From positions 124,001-188,000 of the forward strand of contig NZ_CANMPM010000003.1 of NCBI RefSeq assembly GCF_947499845.1: 64,000 nucleotides of DNA, read 5' to 3'. This DNA comes from an uncultured Pseudokineococcus sp. (GTDB taxonomy: Bacteria; Actinomycetota; Actinomycetes; Actinomycetales; Quadrisphaeraceae). The notes under the pieces were generated by a model. That model made no database searches. It saw only the letters and a program-made list of their open reading frames with translations, and was not told where the DNA came from. The position numbers were made by a program, and so were the translations under genes. Every line of letters starts with the position of its first letter. The first letter of the stretch is position 1. Of the stretch, positions 16,430 to 28,183 are shown one piece after another.

Positions 16430-17866
16430 ATGGCCACGCAGCCGCCGCCGGTGGACCGGCAGCAGACCCCTACCGCCGCCCCGGCCGGGCGGGACCGCAC
16501 CCACTGGCTCTACATCGCGGTCATCGTGGCCGTCGTCCTGGGCGCCACCGTGGGCCTCGCCTTCCCGGAGACGGGCGTCGCGCTCAAGCCGATCGGCACG
16601 GGCTTCGTGGACCTCGTGAAGATGATGATCTCGCCGGTCATCTTCTGCACCATCGTGCTCGGCATCGGGTCGATCCGCGCCGCCGCGCAGGTCGGCAAGG
16701 TGGGCGGCCTGGCCCTCGTCTACTTCCTCGGGATGTCGACCTTCGCGCTGGCCATCGGCCTCGTCGTGGGCAACATCGTCCAGCCCGGTGCGGGCATCGA
16801 CTACCCGAACCCGGGCTACGAGGTCCAGGACTCCGGCGAGGAGGGCGAGGGCGGGACGCTCGGCTTCGTCCTGTCCGTCATCCCGACGACGCTGGTCTCG
16901 CCGCTGACCGGCGACTCGGTGCTGTCCACCCTCTTCGTCGCCATCCTCATCGGCTTCGCCGTGCAGGCCCTCGGCTCGACGGGCCAGGCGGCGCTGCGCG
17001 GCATCGCGGTCTTCCAGAAGGTCGTCTTCAAGGTCCTCGCGATGATCATGTGGGTCGCGCCGGTCGGGGCCTTCGGCGCCATCGCCGGCGTCACGGGCGA
17101 GACCGGCTGGGACGCCATCCGCGGCCTCCTGCTCGTCATGCTCGCCTTCTACGTGACCTGCCTCATCCTCATCTTCGGCGTGCTCGGGACGCTGCTGCGC
17201 GTCGTCACGGGCCTGTCCGTCTTCTCGCTGCTGAGGTACCTGGGCCGGGAGCTGCTGCTCATCGTCTCGACGTCGTCGTCGGAGACCGCCCTGCCGCGCC
17301 TCATCGCCAAGATGGAGCACGCCGGCGTCGACCGCTCCGTCGTCGGCATCACCGTCCCCGTCGGCTACTCGTTCAACCTCGACGGCACGGCCATCTACCT
17401 GACGATGGCGTCGCTCTTCATCGCCGAGGCGACCGGGGCGCCCTTCAGCATCGGCGAGCAGGTCTCCCTGCTCGTCTTCATGATCATCGCGTCGAAGGGG
17501 GCGGCCGGGGTCACGGGCGCCGGCCTGGCGACCCTCGCCGGCGGCCTGCAGAGCCACCGCCCGGAGCTCGTCGGCGGCGTCGGCCTCATCGTCGGCATCG
17601 ACCGCTTCATGTCCGAGGCGCGCGCGCTGACCAACTTCTCCGGCAACGCCATCGCGACCCTGCTCATCGGGCACTGGACGAAGGCGCTGGACCGCGAGCG
17701 GGTGCGTCGCGTCCTCGCCGGCGACGACCCCTTCGACGAGCGGACCATGGTCGACGACCACGGCCCGACGACGACGGCGCCCAGCGCCGACCCCGTCGCC
17801 GTCACGAACGCCCGCACGCCGGAGGCCGGCACGCCCTCCGACCTCGAGTCCAGCGACCGGCGCTGA
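16430..17866 (+). CDS. dctA: C4-dicarboxylate transporter (DAACS family)
   Basis: A 478-residue proton/sodium-dicarboxylate symporter importing succinate, fumarate or malate. Family signatures are all present: the serine-rich reentrant loop STSSSETALPRL, the TM7 motif GYSFNLDGTAIYLT, the ASKGAAGVTGAG reentrant loop, and the substrate-binding NFSGNAIATLL late in the protein. About eight membrane segments. It diverges from a DcuR/DcuS-type two-component pair, the standard arrangement for C4-dicarboxylate induction. The ATG at 16430 has GACGAGGAGA upstream. Tandem hairpins follow the stop. Confidence 0.93.
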   Translation: MATQPPPVDRQQTPTAAPAGRDRTHWLYIAVIVAVVLGATVGLAFPETGVALKPIGTGFVDLVKMMISPVIFCTIVLGIGSIRAAAQVGKVGGLALVYFLGMSTFALAIGLVVGNIVQPGAGIDYPNPGYEVQDSGEEGEGGTLGFVLSVIPTTLVSPLTGDSVLSTLFVAILIGFAVQALGSTGQAALRGIAVFQKVVFKVLAMIMWVAPVGAFGAIAGVTGETGWDAIRGLLLVMLAFYVTCLILIFGVLGTLLRVVTGLSVFSLLRYLGRELLLIVSTSSSETALPRLIAKMEHAGVDRSVVGITVPVGYSFNLDGTAIYLTMASLFIAEATGAPFSIGEQVSLLVFMIIASKGAAGVTGAGLATLAGGLQSHRPELVGGVGLIVGIDRFMSEARALTNFSGNAIATLLIGHWTKALDRERVRRVLAGDDPFDERTMVDDHGPTTTAPSADPVAVTNARTPEAGTPSDLESSDRR

Positions 17867-17868
17867 CC

Positions 17869-17941
17869 CTCGGCCGGGGGGCCTTCGGACCCCCGGCCCC
17901 GAGCACCCGCCGCGGGCGTGACCCCGCCCGCCCGCGGCGGG
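17869..17941 (+). terminator. Tandem terminator hairpins after dctA
   Basis: Hairpin 1 (17869-17903) pairs CCGGGGG (17874-17880) with CCCCCGG (17890-17896), with outer CTCGG/CCGAG after a small bulge. Hairpin 2 has perfect 13-bp arms CCCGCCGCGGGCG (17906-17918) and CGCCCGCGGCGGG (17929-17941). Back-to-back stems right after the stop codon make termination the simplest reading. The rest of the 17867-18119 gap shows only a possible promoter and leader for the thioesterase. Confidence 0.8.
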
Positions 17942-18119
17942 CCCCACCCGGCGCGCCGGCCGACGGCGTCGGGCGAGGGCGCCGGAGGCCCTCCGGCGGT
18001 GGTCGCGGCTACGGTGCCCGCGGAGCTGTCGAGGAGGACGGGGCGGTGCGGATGTCGAGGGTCGGTGGCGGCGCGGTGGCGCTCGTGGAGGCCGGTCGGT
18101 CCGGCACGGGAGCGTCCGC

Positions 18120-21523
<3,404 letters not shown>

Positions 21524-21538
21524 CGACGGCGCTCGCCG

Positions 21539-21928
21539 TCAGAGGTCGCCCTCGAGGAACTGGGCGCGGCCCATGCCGAAGGACCAGTCCTCGGGGCTGC
21601 TGGCGACGACGCTGACGACGAGGTCGCTCGGCGCGAGCCCGCAGCGCTCCTCGAGGCGCTGGGCCAGCGCCGCGTAGAGGGCCTTCTTCTGCTCCGCCGA
21701 CCGGCCCTGCTGGGTCACCTGGAGCAGCACGAGGTCGTCCGTGCGGCGCAGGCCCAGCCCGGTGTCCTCGCAGATCACCTGGCCGGGCGGGTGCTCCGTG
21801 ACGACCTGGTAGCGGTCGTGCGGAGGGGCCGCGAAGACGCCCTCCAGCACCTCCTGCACCACGTCCGCGAGCTCGCGCAGGGCCTGCGGGCTGCGCCCCT
21901 TCGTCACGTCGATCCTCACCAGCGGCAC
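21539..21928 (-). CDS. Tautomerase family protein
   Basis: A 129-residue protein starting (M)PLVRIDVTKGRSP, so Pro is residue 2 and becomes the catalytic N-terminal base after Met removal, as in 4-oxalocrotonate tautomerase relatives. The middle (HDRYQVVTEHPPGQVI, RTDDLVLLQVTQQGRSAEQKKALY) and the end (PEDWSFGMGRAQF) match the longer Tautomerase_2-type proteins. GTG at 21928 was chosen because it places Pro second and has GAGGAGG upstream. It converges on ddaH. Substrate unknown. Confidence 0.88.
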   Translation of the reverse strand: MPLVRIDVTKGRSPQALRELADVVQEVLEGVFAAPPHDRYQVVTEHPPGQVICEDTGLGLRRTDDLVLLQVTQQGRSAEQKKALYAALAQRLEERCGLAPSDLVVSVVASSPEDWSFGMGRAQFLEGDL

Positions 21929-21965
21929 GTCGGCCTCCTCGTCCCGGGCCCGCGCCGGGCCCGCG

Positions 21966-21977
21966 GCAGGATCCTGC
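21966..21977. promoter_or_regulatory. 12-bp palindrome between tautomerase and cyclase genes
   Basis: Perfect palindrome GCAGGATCCTGC in the divergent gap between the tautomerase start (21928) and the cyclase start (22122). Position and symmetry suit an operator for either gene, but no regulator is adjacent and the assignment is speculative. Confidence 0.3.
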
Positions 21978-22121
21978 GCGCGCGGCCGCCGGGGGGCGAG
22001 CCGGGACGGTCCGGCGCCACCCCCGGGGGTGACGGCGACGGGGGCGGGGCTACCCGCCGGTATCCTCGGGCGTCCCGAGCCGCACTGCCGGCGGTCCGCC
22101 GTCGGCACCTGGAGGAGCTGC

Positions 22122-23279
22122 ATGAGCGCGACCGCCGACCCGATCACCGCCCGGGTGCACCGGACGAGCTTCGCCCTCGGCGAGGACGTCGTCCCCTACG
22201 CCTACGGCGACGGGTGCACGGACGAGCTGCTGCTCCTGCTCGCCCAGGAGGTCGCGGGCGCCGACCGCGTGCTCCTCGTCCACGACGCGGTGGCCGCCGA
22301 CCTGGCCCAGCGGGTCGTCGACGGGCTCTCCCCGCGGGCGAGCGTGCACCCGCTGCCGGTGAGCGCCCGCGAGGAGCTCAAGACCCTCGAGACGGTGCTG
22401 CACCTCGCCGAGGAGGCCGTCGCCGCCGGCGTCACCCGCGGCTCGGTGGTCCTGGCCCTCGGCGGCGGGCTCGTCGGCAACGTCGCCGGCATGGTGGCCG
22501 CCACGCTCTTCCGCGGCCTGCCGCTCGTCCACCTGCCGACGACCCCGGTGGCCGCCTTCGACGCGGTCCTCTCGGCCAAGCAGGGCGTCAACCTCTCGGC
22601 CGGCAAGAACATGGTGGGCACCTTCTGGACCCCCCGGTCGGTCTGGTGCGACCTCGACTGGCTGCGCGGCGTCGACGCCCGCCAGGTGCTCACCGGCACC
22701 GCCGAGATGGCGAAGAACGTGCTCGCCGTCCTGCCCGAGCGCGAGGACGACTACCTCGCCGCCGTCGACGGCCTCGGAGACCCGGGCTCGGACGCCCTGC
22801 TGCGCCTGCTGCAGATCGGCGTCGACGCCAAGACGGGGCCGCTGCGGGTGGACCCGCACGAGCGCAGTGAGGCCCTCGTCTTCGAGTACGGCCACACCGT
22901 GGGCCACGCCGTCGAGCTCGCCTCGCGCGGCGCCCTCTCGCACGGCGCGGCCGTCGGCTGGGGGATGCTCGCCGCCGCGGACGTGGCCGCGCGGCTCGGC
23001 CTCCTCGACGACGCGGCGGTCGCCGCGCACGCGCGGGTCCTCGCGCCGCTCGGCGTGCGGGTCGACGCCCCGCCGGTCCTCGACCGCGCCCTCGTGCACC
23101 GGTTGCTGCTGCGCGACAACAAGCGCGGCTACCTGCCGGGCATCGGCGACGACGTGATCCCCATGGTCCTGCTCGACCGGCTCGGCAGCGCCCGTCGCGG
23201 GGAGGGCGGGCGCCCGCTCGTCCCCGTGCCCACGGACGTCGTCCACGCGGCCGTCGACGAGGTCCTCCGCCCCGTCTGA
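22122..23279 (+). CDS. Sugar phosphate cyclase, 2-deoxy-scyllo-inosose synthase-like
   Basis: A 385-residue member of the dehydroquinate synthase fold. NAD site: LALGGGLVGNVAGMVAA. Metal ligands appear in GTAEMAKNV and EYGHTVGHAVE. The class-deciding segment reads FDAVLSAKQGVNLSAGKNMVG, which resembles the SLKQAVN of 2-deoxy-scyllo-inosose synthases more than the SSIGGKTGVN of true AroB or the motif of EEVS/valiolone synthases. It would convert glucose-6-phosphate to a carbocycle, the first step of 2-deoxystreptamine. No aminotransferase or other aminocyclitol genes are nearby, so the biological role is open. ATG at 22122 has GGAGGAG upstream. An AroB paralogue is the alternative. Confidence 0.75.
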   Translation: MSATADPITARVHRTSFALGEDVVPYAYGDGCTDELLLLLAQEVAGADRVLLVHDAVAADLAQRVVDGLSPRASVHPLPVSAREELKTLETVLHLAEEAVAAGVTRGSVVLALGGGLVGNVAGMVAATLFRGLPLVHLPTTPVAAFDAVLSAKQGVNLSAGKNMVGTFWTPRSVWCDLDWLRGVDARQVLTGTAEMAKNVLAVLPEREDDYLAAVDGLGDPGSDALLRLLQIGVDAKTGPLRVDPHERSEALVFEYGHTVGHAVELASRGALSHGAAVGWGMLAAADVAARLGLLDDAAVAAHARVLAPLGVRVDAPPVLDRALVHRLLLRDNKRGYLPGIGDDVIPMVLLDRLGSARRGEGGRPLVPVPTDVVHAAVDEVLRPV

Positions 23280-23292
23280 GCGGCCCGGCCGG

Positions 23293-24960
23293 TCAGTCCT
23301 CGGCCAGGCCCCCGCCGGGCTCGCCGTCGACCGGCCGGCCCCCTCCGGGCGCCGCACCGGGCTCTCCGCGCGGCAGGTCGTCGTCGAGGTCGCGCAGCGC
23401 CTCGAAGGCGCCCTCCAGCGCCTCGTAGAGCCCGGCGTGCACGGGCAGGAGCCGGGCGTAGACGGCCGAGGCCGCCGGGTCGGGCTCGACGACGTGGTCG
23501 ACCTCCACGCGGTCGGCCGCCACCTCGACGCTGGGGACGAGGCCGAGCGCCGTCATCGCGAGGACGGCCGCGCCGTAGCCGGACCCCTGCGTGCCGCTGG
23601 GGAAGGACACGGGCATGCCGAGGACGTCGGCGAGCATCTGCCGCCAGACGGCGGACCGGGCGAAGCCGCCGGTCGCCCGCATCTCGTGGATCTCGTGGCC
23701 CGCCTCGCGCAGGGACGCCAGCACGAGGGCCAGCTGCTGGCACACGCCCTCGAGGGCCGCCCGCAGGAGGTGCGCCCGGGTGTGGTGGCGCTGCAGCCCC
23801 ACGTAGGCCCCCCGCGGCAGGGAGGTCCAGTACGGCGCCCGCTCGCTCAGCAGGTAGGGGAGCATGAGGAGGCCCTCGGACCCCGCGGGGGCCTGGGAGG
23901 CGAGGTCGGTGAGCGACTCCTCGGGCTCGTCGCCCATCTCGTCCGCCAGCACCTCCAGGTCGGGCGCCAGCGCGTCGCCGGCCCACCGCAGCACGACCCC
24001 GCCGTTGGTGATGGCGCCGCCGACGGCCCACAGGTCGTCCGTGAGGGCGTAGCAGAAGGTCCGCCCGGCGGGGTCGACGCCGGGGCGGTCGACGACGACG
24101 CGCAGCGCGCCGCTCGTGCCGATGGACACGCTCGCCACCCCCGGCCGCACCGCGCCGACCCCGAGGTTGGCGAGCGGCCCGTCCCCGCCGCCGACGACGA
24201 GCGCGACGTCCTCGGCCAGGCCCAGGTCGGCCGCCACCTCGGGCCGCAGCCTGAGGCGGTGGGTCACGGGCACGGGCCGGGGCAGCTGGTCGGCGCGCAC
24301 GCGGGCCAGCTCGAGGGCCTCGGCGTCCCAGTCGAGGGCCTCCAGGTCGAGCAGGCCGTTGCCGGACGCCATCGAGTGGTCGACGACCCACTCGCCGGAC
24401 CAGTCGTGCAGGAGCAGCTCCTTGACGCCCACCCAGTGCGCCGCGCGCGCGGCGACGTCGGGGCGCTCCTCCGCGAACCAGGCGAGCTTCACGAGCGGGG
24501 ACATGGGGTGCACCGGCGTCCCGGTGCGCCGGTGCACGCCGGGACCGGGGCCGCGCCGGATCCGGTCGGCCTGCGGCGTCGCGCGCCGGTCGGCCCAGGT
24601 GACGACCGCCGTGAGGGGCTCGTCGTGCTCGTCGACGCCGATGACGCTGTGCATGGCGCCGCTGACCCCGATGCCGAGGACGCGGTGGCCGTCGCGGAGG
24701 GCGTGGCGGACGACGGCGCGGGCGGCGTCGCGCGCCGCGGCGAGGATCGCGGCCGGGTCCTGCTCGGCCCAGCCCGGCTCCGGCTCGTCGAGCGCGTACT
24801 CGACCTCGGCCTCGGCCACCGCGTCGCCGCCCCGGGTGAAGGCGGCGACCTTCGTCGCCGTCGTGCCCAGGTCGACGCCGAGGACGACGTCCTGGCCGCC
24901 CGCCGTGGTGGTCGCGAGGTCGGGGCTCGGGGCGTCGGGGGTCGGGGCGTCGTCAGGCAC
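23293..24960 (-). CDS. FGGY family carbohydrate kinase, gluconate kinase-like
   Basis: A 555-residue kinase with the actin/hsp70 ATPase fold: N-terminal phosphate loop LGVDLGTTATKVAAF, VSGAMHSVIGVD with the catalytic aspartate region TWADRRA, a second loop SIGTSGALRV, and the C-terminal FGGY signature region RATGGFARSAVWRQMLADVLG. The motif pattern fits gluconokinase/xylulokinase relatives. GTG at 24960 was preferred to GTG 24984 for its AGGA site. The C-terminus has a low-complexity tail rich in Gly and Pro. It converges on the cyclase gene, separated by only 13 bp, so a functional link is conceivable but unproven. Confidence 0.85.
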   Translation of the reverse strand: MPDDAPTPDAPSPDLATTTAGGQDVVLGVDLGTTATKVAAFTRGGDAVAEAEVEYALDEPEPGWAEQDPAAILAAARDAARAVVRHALRDGHRVLGIGVSGAMHSVIGVDEHDEPLTAVVTWADRRATPQADRIRRGPGPGVHRRTGTPVHPMSPLVKLAWFAEERPDVAARAAHWVGVKELLLHDWSGEWVVDHSMASGNGLLDLEALDWDAEALELARVRADQLPRPVPVTHRLRLRPEVAADLGLAEDVALVVGGGDGPLANLGVGAVRPGVASVSIGTSGALRVVVDRPGVDPAGRTFCYALTDDLWAVGGAITNGGVVLRWAGDALAPDLEVLADEMGDEPEESLTDLASQAPAGSEGLLMLPYLLSERAPYWTSLPRGAYVGLQRHHTRAHLLRAALEGVCQQLALVLASLREAGHEIHEMRATGGFARSAVWRQMLADVLGMPVSFPSGTQGSGYGAAVLAMTALGLVPSVEVAADRVEVDHVVEPDPAASAVYARLLPVHAGLYEALEGAFEALRDLDDDLPRGEPGAAPGGGRPVDGEPGGGLAED

Positions 24961-24986
24961 CGGGCCATCCTGACGGACGGCCACCT

Positions 24987-25080
24987 GGTGGCGGAGCCGC
25001 CGGTCGGGCTGGGTGGCGGAGCCGCCGGTCGGGCTGGGTGGCGGAGCCGCCGGTCGGGCTGGGTGGCGGAGCCGCCGGTC
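24987..25080. repeat. 25-bp tandem repeat, 3.8 copies
   Basis: Unit GGTGGCGGAGCCGCCGGTCG plus GGCTG, repeated at 24987, 25012, 25037 and partly 25062 with no mismatches. Each unit holds a GGCGG-AG-CCGCC stem. It fills most of the divergent space between the FGGY kinase and the CPBP gene, so copy number could influence one or both promoters. Perfect identity implies recent expansion. Confidence 0.9.
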
Positions 25081-25139
25081 ACGGGCCGCTCACAGCGCAC
25101 GTCCAGGGCCGGTCCGGGCGGCGCGCCTAGCCTGCGGGC

Positions 25140-25937
25140 ATGCCCGAGCCCGCAGCCGCGCCGGTCGCGCCCGGAACGGCGAGCGCCGGAGCTCCCGACC
25201 GGGGGCGCGTGCGCGTCGAGGTCTTCCTCGTCCTCGCCCTGAGCCTGGGCGCCTCGGCCGTCTACGCCGTGGTCAGCCTCGTCGCGACCTGGACGCGGGG
25301 GCCCCTGCGCGAGGCGACGGCGACGCTCAACGCCTCGCGCAGCGACCGGCCGTACCTGGACCTCACCTACCAGCTGCTGGCGAACGCGACAGCGCTCGTG
25401 CCGGTGGTGCTGGCCCTGGCCCTGCTGGGGTGGAGCGTCGGGGGAGGGGTGCGCTCGGCGGCCCGGTCCCTGGGGTTCGACCTGCGCGCGCCCGGCCGCG
25501 ACGTCCTCCGGGGCGTCGGCCTGGCGGCCCTCATCGGCATCCCCGGGCTGGGGCTCTACCTCGCCGGCCGGGCGCTCGGCGTCACGGCCGACGTCGTCCC
25601 GGCGGCGCTCGACACCTACTGGTGGACCGTGCCCGTCCTCCTGCTCGCGGCCGTCAAGAACGCGGTCCTCGAGGAGGTGGTCGTCGTCGGCTGGCTCCTG
25701 CGGCGCCTGCAGGACCTGCGCTGGGGGCCGGTCGCCGCCATCGCGGTCAGTGCTCTCCTGCGCGGCAGCTACCACCTCTACCAGGGCATCGGACCCTTCG
25801 TCGGCAACGTCGTCATGGGCGTCGTCTTCGCCCTCGTCTACCGACGCACGGGCCGGGTCATGCCCCTCGTCGTCGCGCACTTCCTCATCGACGCCGTCGC
25901 CTTCGTCGGCTACGCCGCGGTGCGCCCGCTCCTCTGA
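25140..25937 (+). CDS. CPBP family intramembrane glutamic endopeptidase
   Basis: A 265-residue membrane protein with about seven helices. The three CPBP/Abi motifs are visible: LEEVVVVGWLLRRL (motif 1, the catalytic Glu pair), LRGSYHLYQG (motif 2, His) and VVAHFLIDA (motif 3, His/Asp). Bacterial members are intramembrane proteases of the Rce1 type, linked to bacteriocin self-immunity or anti-sigma cleavage, though most are uncharacterised. ATG start at 25140. No neighbour suggests the substrate. Confidence 0.9.
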   Translation: MPEPAAAPVAPGTASAGAPDRGRVRVEVFLVLALSLGASAVYAVVSLVATWTRGPLREATATLNASRSDRPYLDLTYQLLANATALVPVVLALALLGWSVGGGVRSAARSLGFDLRAPGRDVLRGVGLAALIGIPGLGLYLAGRALGVTADVVPAALDTYWWTVPVLLLAAVKNAVLEEVVVVGWLLRRLQDLRWGPVAAIAVSALLRGSYHLYQGIGPFVGNVVMGVVFALVYRRTGRVMPLVVAHFLIDAVAFVGYAAVRPLL

Positions 25938-25984
25938 CGCCTCCTCCCGGGTCGCCGCCGGTGCGGGTGGACCTCGTGGGGCCG

Positions 25985-26002
25985 GGGACGGCGTGCCGTC
26001 CC
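25985..26002 (+). terminator. Hairpin after CPBP gene
   Basis: GGGACGGC (25985-25992) pairs with GCCGTCCC (25995-26002), within a longer set of complementary blocks (GTGGAC before, GTCCAC after at about 26008). It starts 48 nt after the CPBP stop and is the most likely terminator in the 25938-26381 gap, whose other contents are the 88-bp dispersed repeat and a possible gene remnant. Confidence 0.5.
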
Positions 26003-26056
26003 ACGCCGTCCACCACCGAGGTGCGCCGGCCCGCGGGGTCGACCAGCGATGGGGCC

Positions 26057-26144
26057 GCGGACTTCGCGGGTCGGCACGCCGCGGCGCGCGCACGAGCGCG
26101 GACTTCGAGGGGCGACGGACGGCGCGGCGGCCCTCGAAGTCCGC
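26057..26144 (-). repeat. 88-bp dispersed repeat, copy B (triad element 4)
   Basis: Reverse-complement copy of the 19205-19292 element. Arms GCGGACTTCGCGGG (26057-26070), GCGGACTTCGAGGG (26098-26111) and CCCTCGAAGTCCGC (26131-26144); the last two are perfect inverse complements. Spacing (33 and 41 bp) equals that of copy A, and the sequence between the arms is also conserved (for example CGCCGTCCG and CGCTCGTGC read on the minus strand). It lies between the CPBP gene and the GGDEF-EAL gene. Confidence 0.85.
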
Positions 26145-26381
26145 TGCCGACGGCGTCGGGACGACGTCCCGGTCGCCCACGCGCAGGTGCGCCACGAGGG
26201 CGAGGAGGAACCCCGCTCTCCACGGGTCGTGGAGGAGGAGGGCTACGACGTCCGGCCGGGGGCGCGGCTGCTCCGTCCGGGGGACCCCGGCGCCCCGGTC
26301 GCGTCCCGACCTCCCGCCACGCTGAGGCACCATGAGTCACTGGGGGTAGCAGGACTGGGCTGGACGGGGGAGGGTGCGCTC

Positions 26382-28124
26382 GTGCAGGGACGAGCAAGGG
26401 GACCACGGGCCACCGGGGCCGTCGACGGCGGCCCGACCCCCGTCGCGGGGGCGTCGGCCGGGGCCGTCCTCCTCCTCGGCTCCCTCTGCGCCCTCCTGTC
26501 GGCCCTCTTCCCGGCGGCCGGCCAGACGCCCGCGCTGCTGCTCGCCATCGCGGCCACCACGGCGGTCGGCGGGGCGGCGCTCGTGCTGCTGCGGGCCGTC
26601 GTCTCCTGGACCGTCCTCAACGCCGCCGTCATCGCCGGTGAGCTGCTGCTCGTCGTCGCCGCCGTCGACGCGGCGGGGGACCGCTCGCGGCTCGTCGCCG
26701 TCACCGGCCTCGCCGTCCTCGGGGTGCTGCCGTCCGCGCTGCTGCTGCGCCCGCGGCCGGCGGCGGTGCACCTCGGCGTCGTGGTCGCCGTCGCCGTCGC
26801 GCTGCGGCTCCTCGCGCCGGGGGGCGGCACCGTCGTCGAGGCCGTCTACGTGGCGGTCGCGCTCGTCGCCGTCGCCGTCCTCGGGGTCGTGCTGAGCCGG
26901 GCCGTCGCGCGCGCGGACGTCGACGACCTCACCCAGCTGCCCAACCGGCGGGCGCTCGCCCGGGCCCTCGACGCCCACGTGGCGGTCCCGCCGCCGGGGG
27001 CGACGAGCCTCGCCATGCTCGACCTCGACGGGTTCAAGGAGGTCAACGACACCCACGGCCACGGCGCGGGGGACGCCCGGCTCGTCGCCGTCGCCCGCCA
27101 CCTGCGGAGCCGGCTGCCGGACGGGCTCCTCGCGCGCATCGGCGGGGACGAGTTCGTGTGGGTCGTCGAGGCCGGCGGGGACGAGGCGCGCCGCCGCCTG
27201 GAGGAGGCCACCGCCGACGTCCCCGACGAGCAGCGCGTGTCCTTCGGCGTCGCGGTGCTCGACGCGAGCGACTCCGCGGCGACGTGGCGGCAGCGCGCCG
27301 ACGCCGACCTCTACGCCGCCAAGCGCCGCCGGCGCGGCCTGCTGCCCGCCAGCCTCGACACCCCCGAGGCCGAGGAGCTCCTCCGCGCCATCACCGACGG
27401 CGAGCTCGTGCTGCGCTACCAGCCCGTCGTGGACCTCGGGACAGGCGCGCTGAGCGGCGTCGAGGCCCTCGTGCGGTGGCAGCACCCCGAGCGCGGCCTC
27501 CTGCCGCCCAGCACCTTCCTGCCGCTGGCCGAGGCCACGGGCGTCGTCGACCTCCTCGGGGCGCGCGTCCTGCGGGCCGCCTGCCACGAGGTGCGCGCCT
27601 GGCAGCGCCGCACCGGCGCCACCGCGGGGGTCGCCGTCAACGTCTCGGGCGCGGAGCTCGCCTCCCCGGCCTACCCGGGGCGGGTGCTGCGAGCGCTGGC
27701 CGACAGCGGGCTGCCCGCCTCCGACCTCGTCCTCGAGGTGACGGAGACGGCCTTCGCGGAGGCGCCGACCATGACGGCGTCGCTCACCGCGCTGCGCGGC
27801 GCCGGCGTCCGGGTGGCGGTCGACGACTTCGGCACCGGCTGGTCGACGCTCTCCCGTCTGGACCAGCTGCCCGTCGACGTCCTCAAGCTCGACAAGTCCT
27901 TCGTCGACCGCGTGGTCCCCGGCGAGGGGTGCACGCCCGTCGTCGACGCCGTGCTGGCCATGGCGCGCGCCCTGGACCTCGAGGTCACCGCCGAGGGCGT
28001 CGAGACGGCGGAGCAGGTGGCCGCGCTGCGGGACGCCGGGTGCGACGCCGCGCAGGGCTACCACCTCCAGCGCCCCGTCCCCCTGGAGGACGTAGAGCTC
28101 AGCCGCCTGAGCTCGGCGGCCTGA
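26382..28124 (+). CDS. Membrane-anchored GGDEF-EAL c-di-GMP enzyme
   Basis: A 580-residue protein. Residues 20-180 hold five to six helices. The diguanylate cyclase domain follows, with DDLTQLPNRRAL and an intact catalytic GGDEF at about 254-258. The EAL domain has an intact EAL (361-363, GVEALVRWQHPERG), the metal/loop motifs DDFGTGWSTL and KLDKSFVDR, and AEGVETAEQ. Both active sites look competent, so it may make and degrade c-di-GMP. GTG at 26382, behind GGGGGAGGG, was chosen because upstream in-frame sequence runs through the dispersed repeat. It converges on the LOV-phosphatase gene, giving two signalling genes tail to tail. Confidence 0.9.
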   Translation: MQGRARGPRATGAVDGGPTPVAGASAGAVLLLGSLCALLSALFPAAGQTPALLLAIAATTAVGGAALVLLRAVVSWTVLNAAVIAGELLLVVAAVDAAGDRSRLVAVTGLAVLGVLPSALLLRPRPAAVHLGVVVAVAVALRLLAPGGGTVVEAVYVAVALVAVAVLGVVLSRAVARADVDDLTQLPNRRALARALDAHVAVPPPGATSLAMLDLDGFKEVNDTHGHGAGDARLVAVARHLRSRLPDGLLARIGGDEFVWVVEAGGDEARRRLEEATADVPDEQRVSFGVAVLDASDSAATWRQRADADLYAAKRRRRGLLPASLDTPEAEELLRAITDGELVLRYQPVVDLGTGALSGVEALVRWQHPERGLLPPSTFLPLAEATGVVDLLGARVLRAACHEVRAWQRRTGATAGVAVNVSGAELASPAYPGRVLRALADSGLPASDLVLEVTETAFAEAPTMTASLTALRGAGVRVAVDDFGTGWSTLSRLDQLPVDVLKLDKSFVDRVVPGEGCTPVVDAVLAMARALDLEVTAEGVETAEQVAALRDAGCDAAQGYHLQRPVPLEDVELSRLSSAA

Positions 28125-28183
28125 GGAGCGCCCGCCCGACCCGCTGCCCCCCGGCCCGCGGACGCCCGGAGGAGCGGCGGGGG

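Noticed and set aside
24987-25080. Possible CRISPR array
   Set aside because: Units are directly adjacent without spacers and no cas genes are present; it is a simple tandem repeat.
26145-26333. Minus-strand stretch resembling a protein (DVVALLLHDPWRAGFLLALVAHL) before the GGDEF-EAL gene
   Set aside because: Codon third positions are GC-rich and it could be a gene remnant, but it runs straight into the 88-bp repeat, has no recognisable domain and no clear start, so I do not call a gene.
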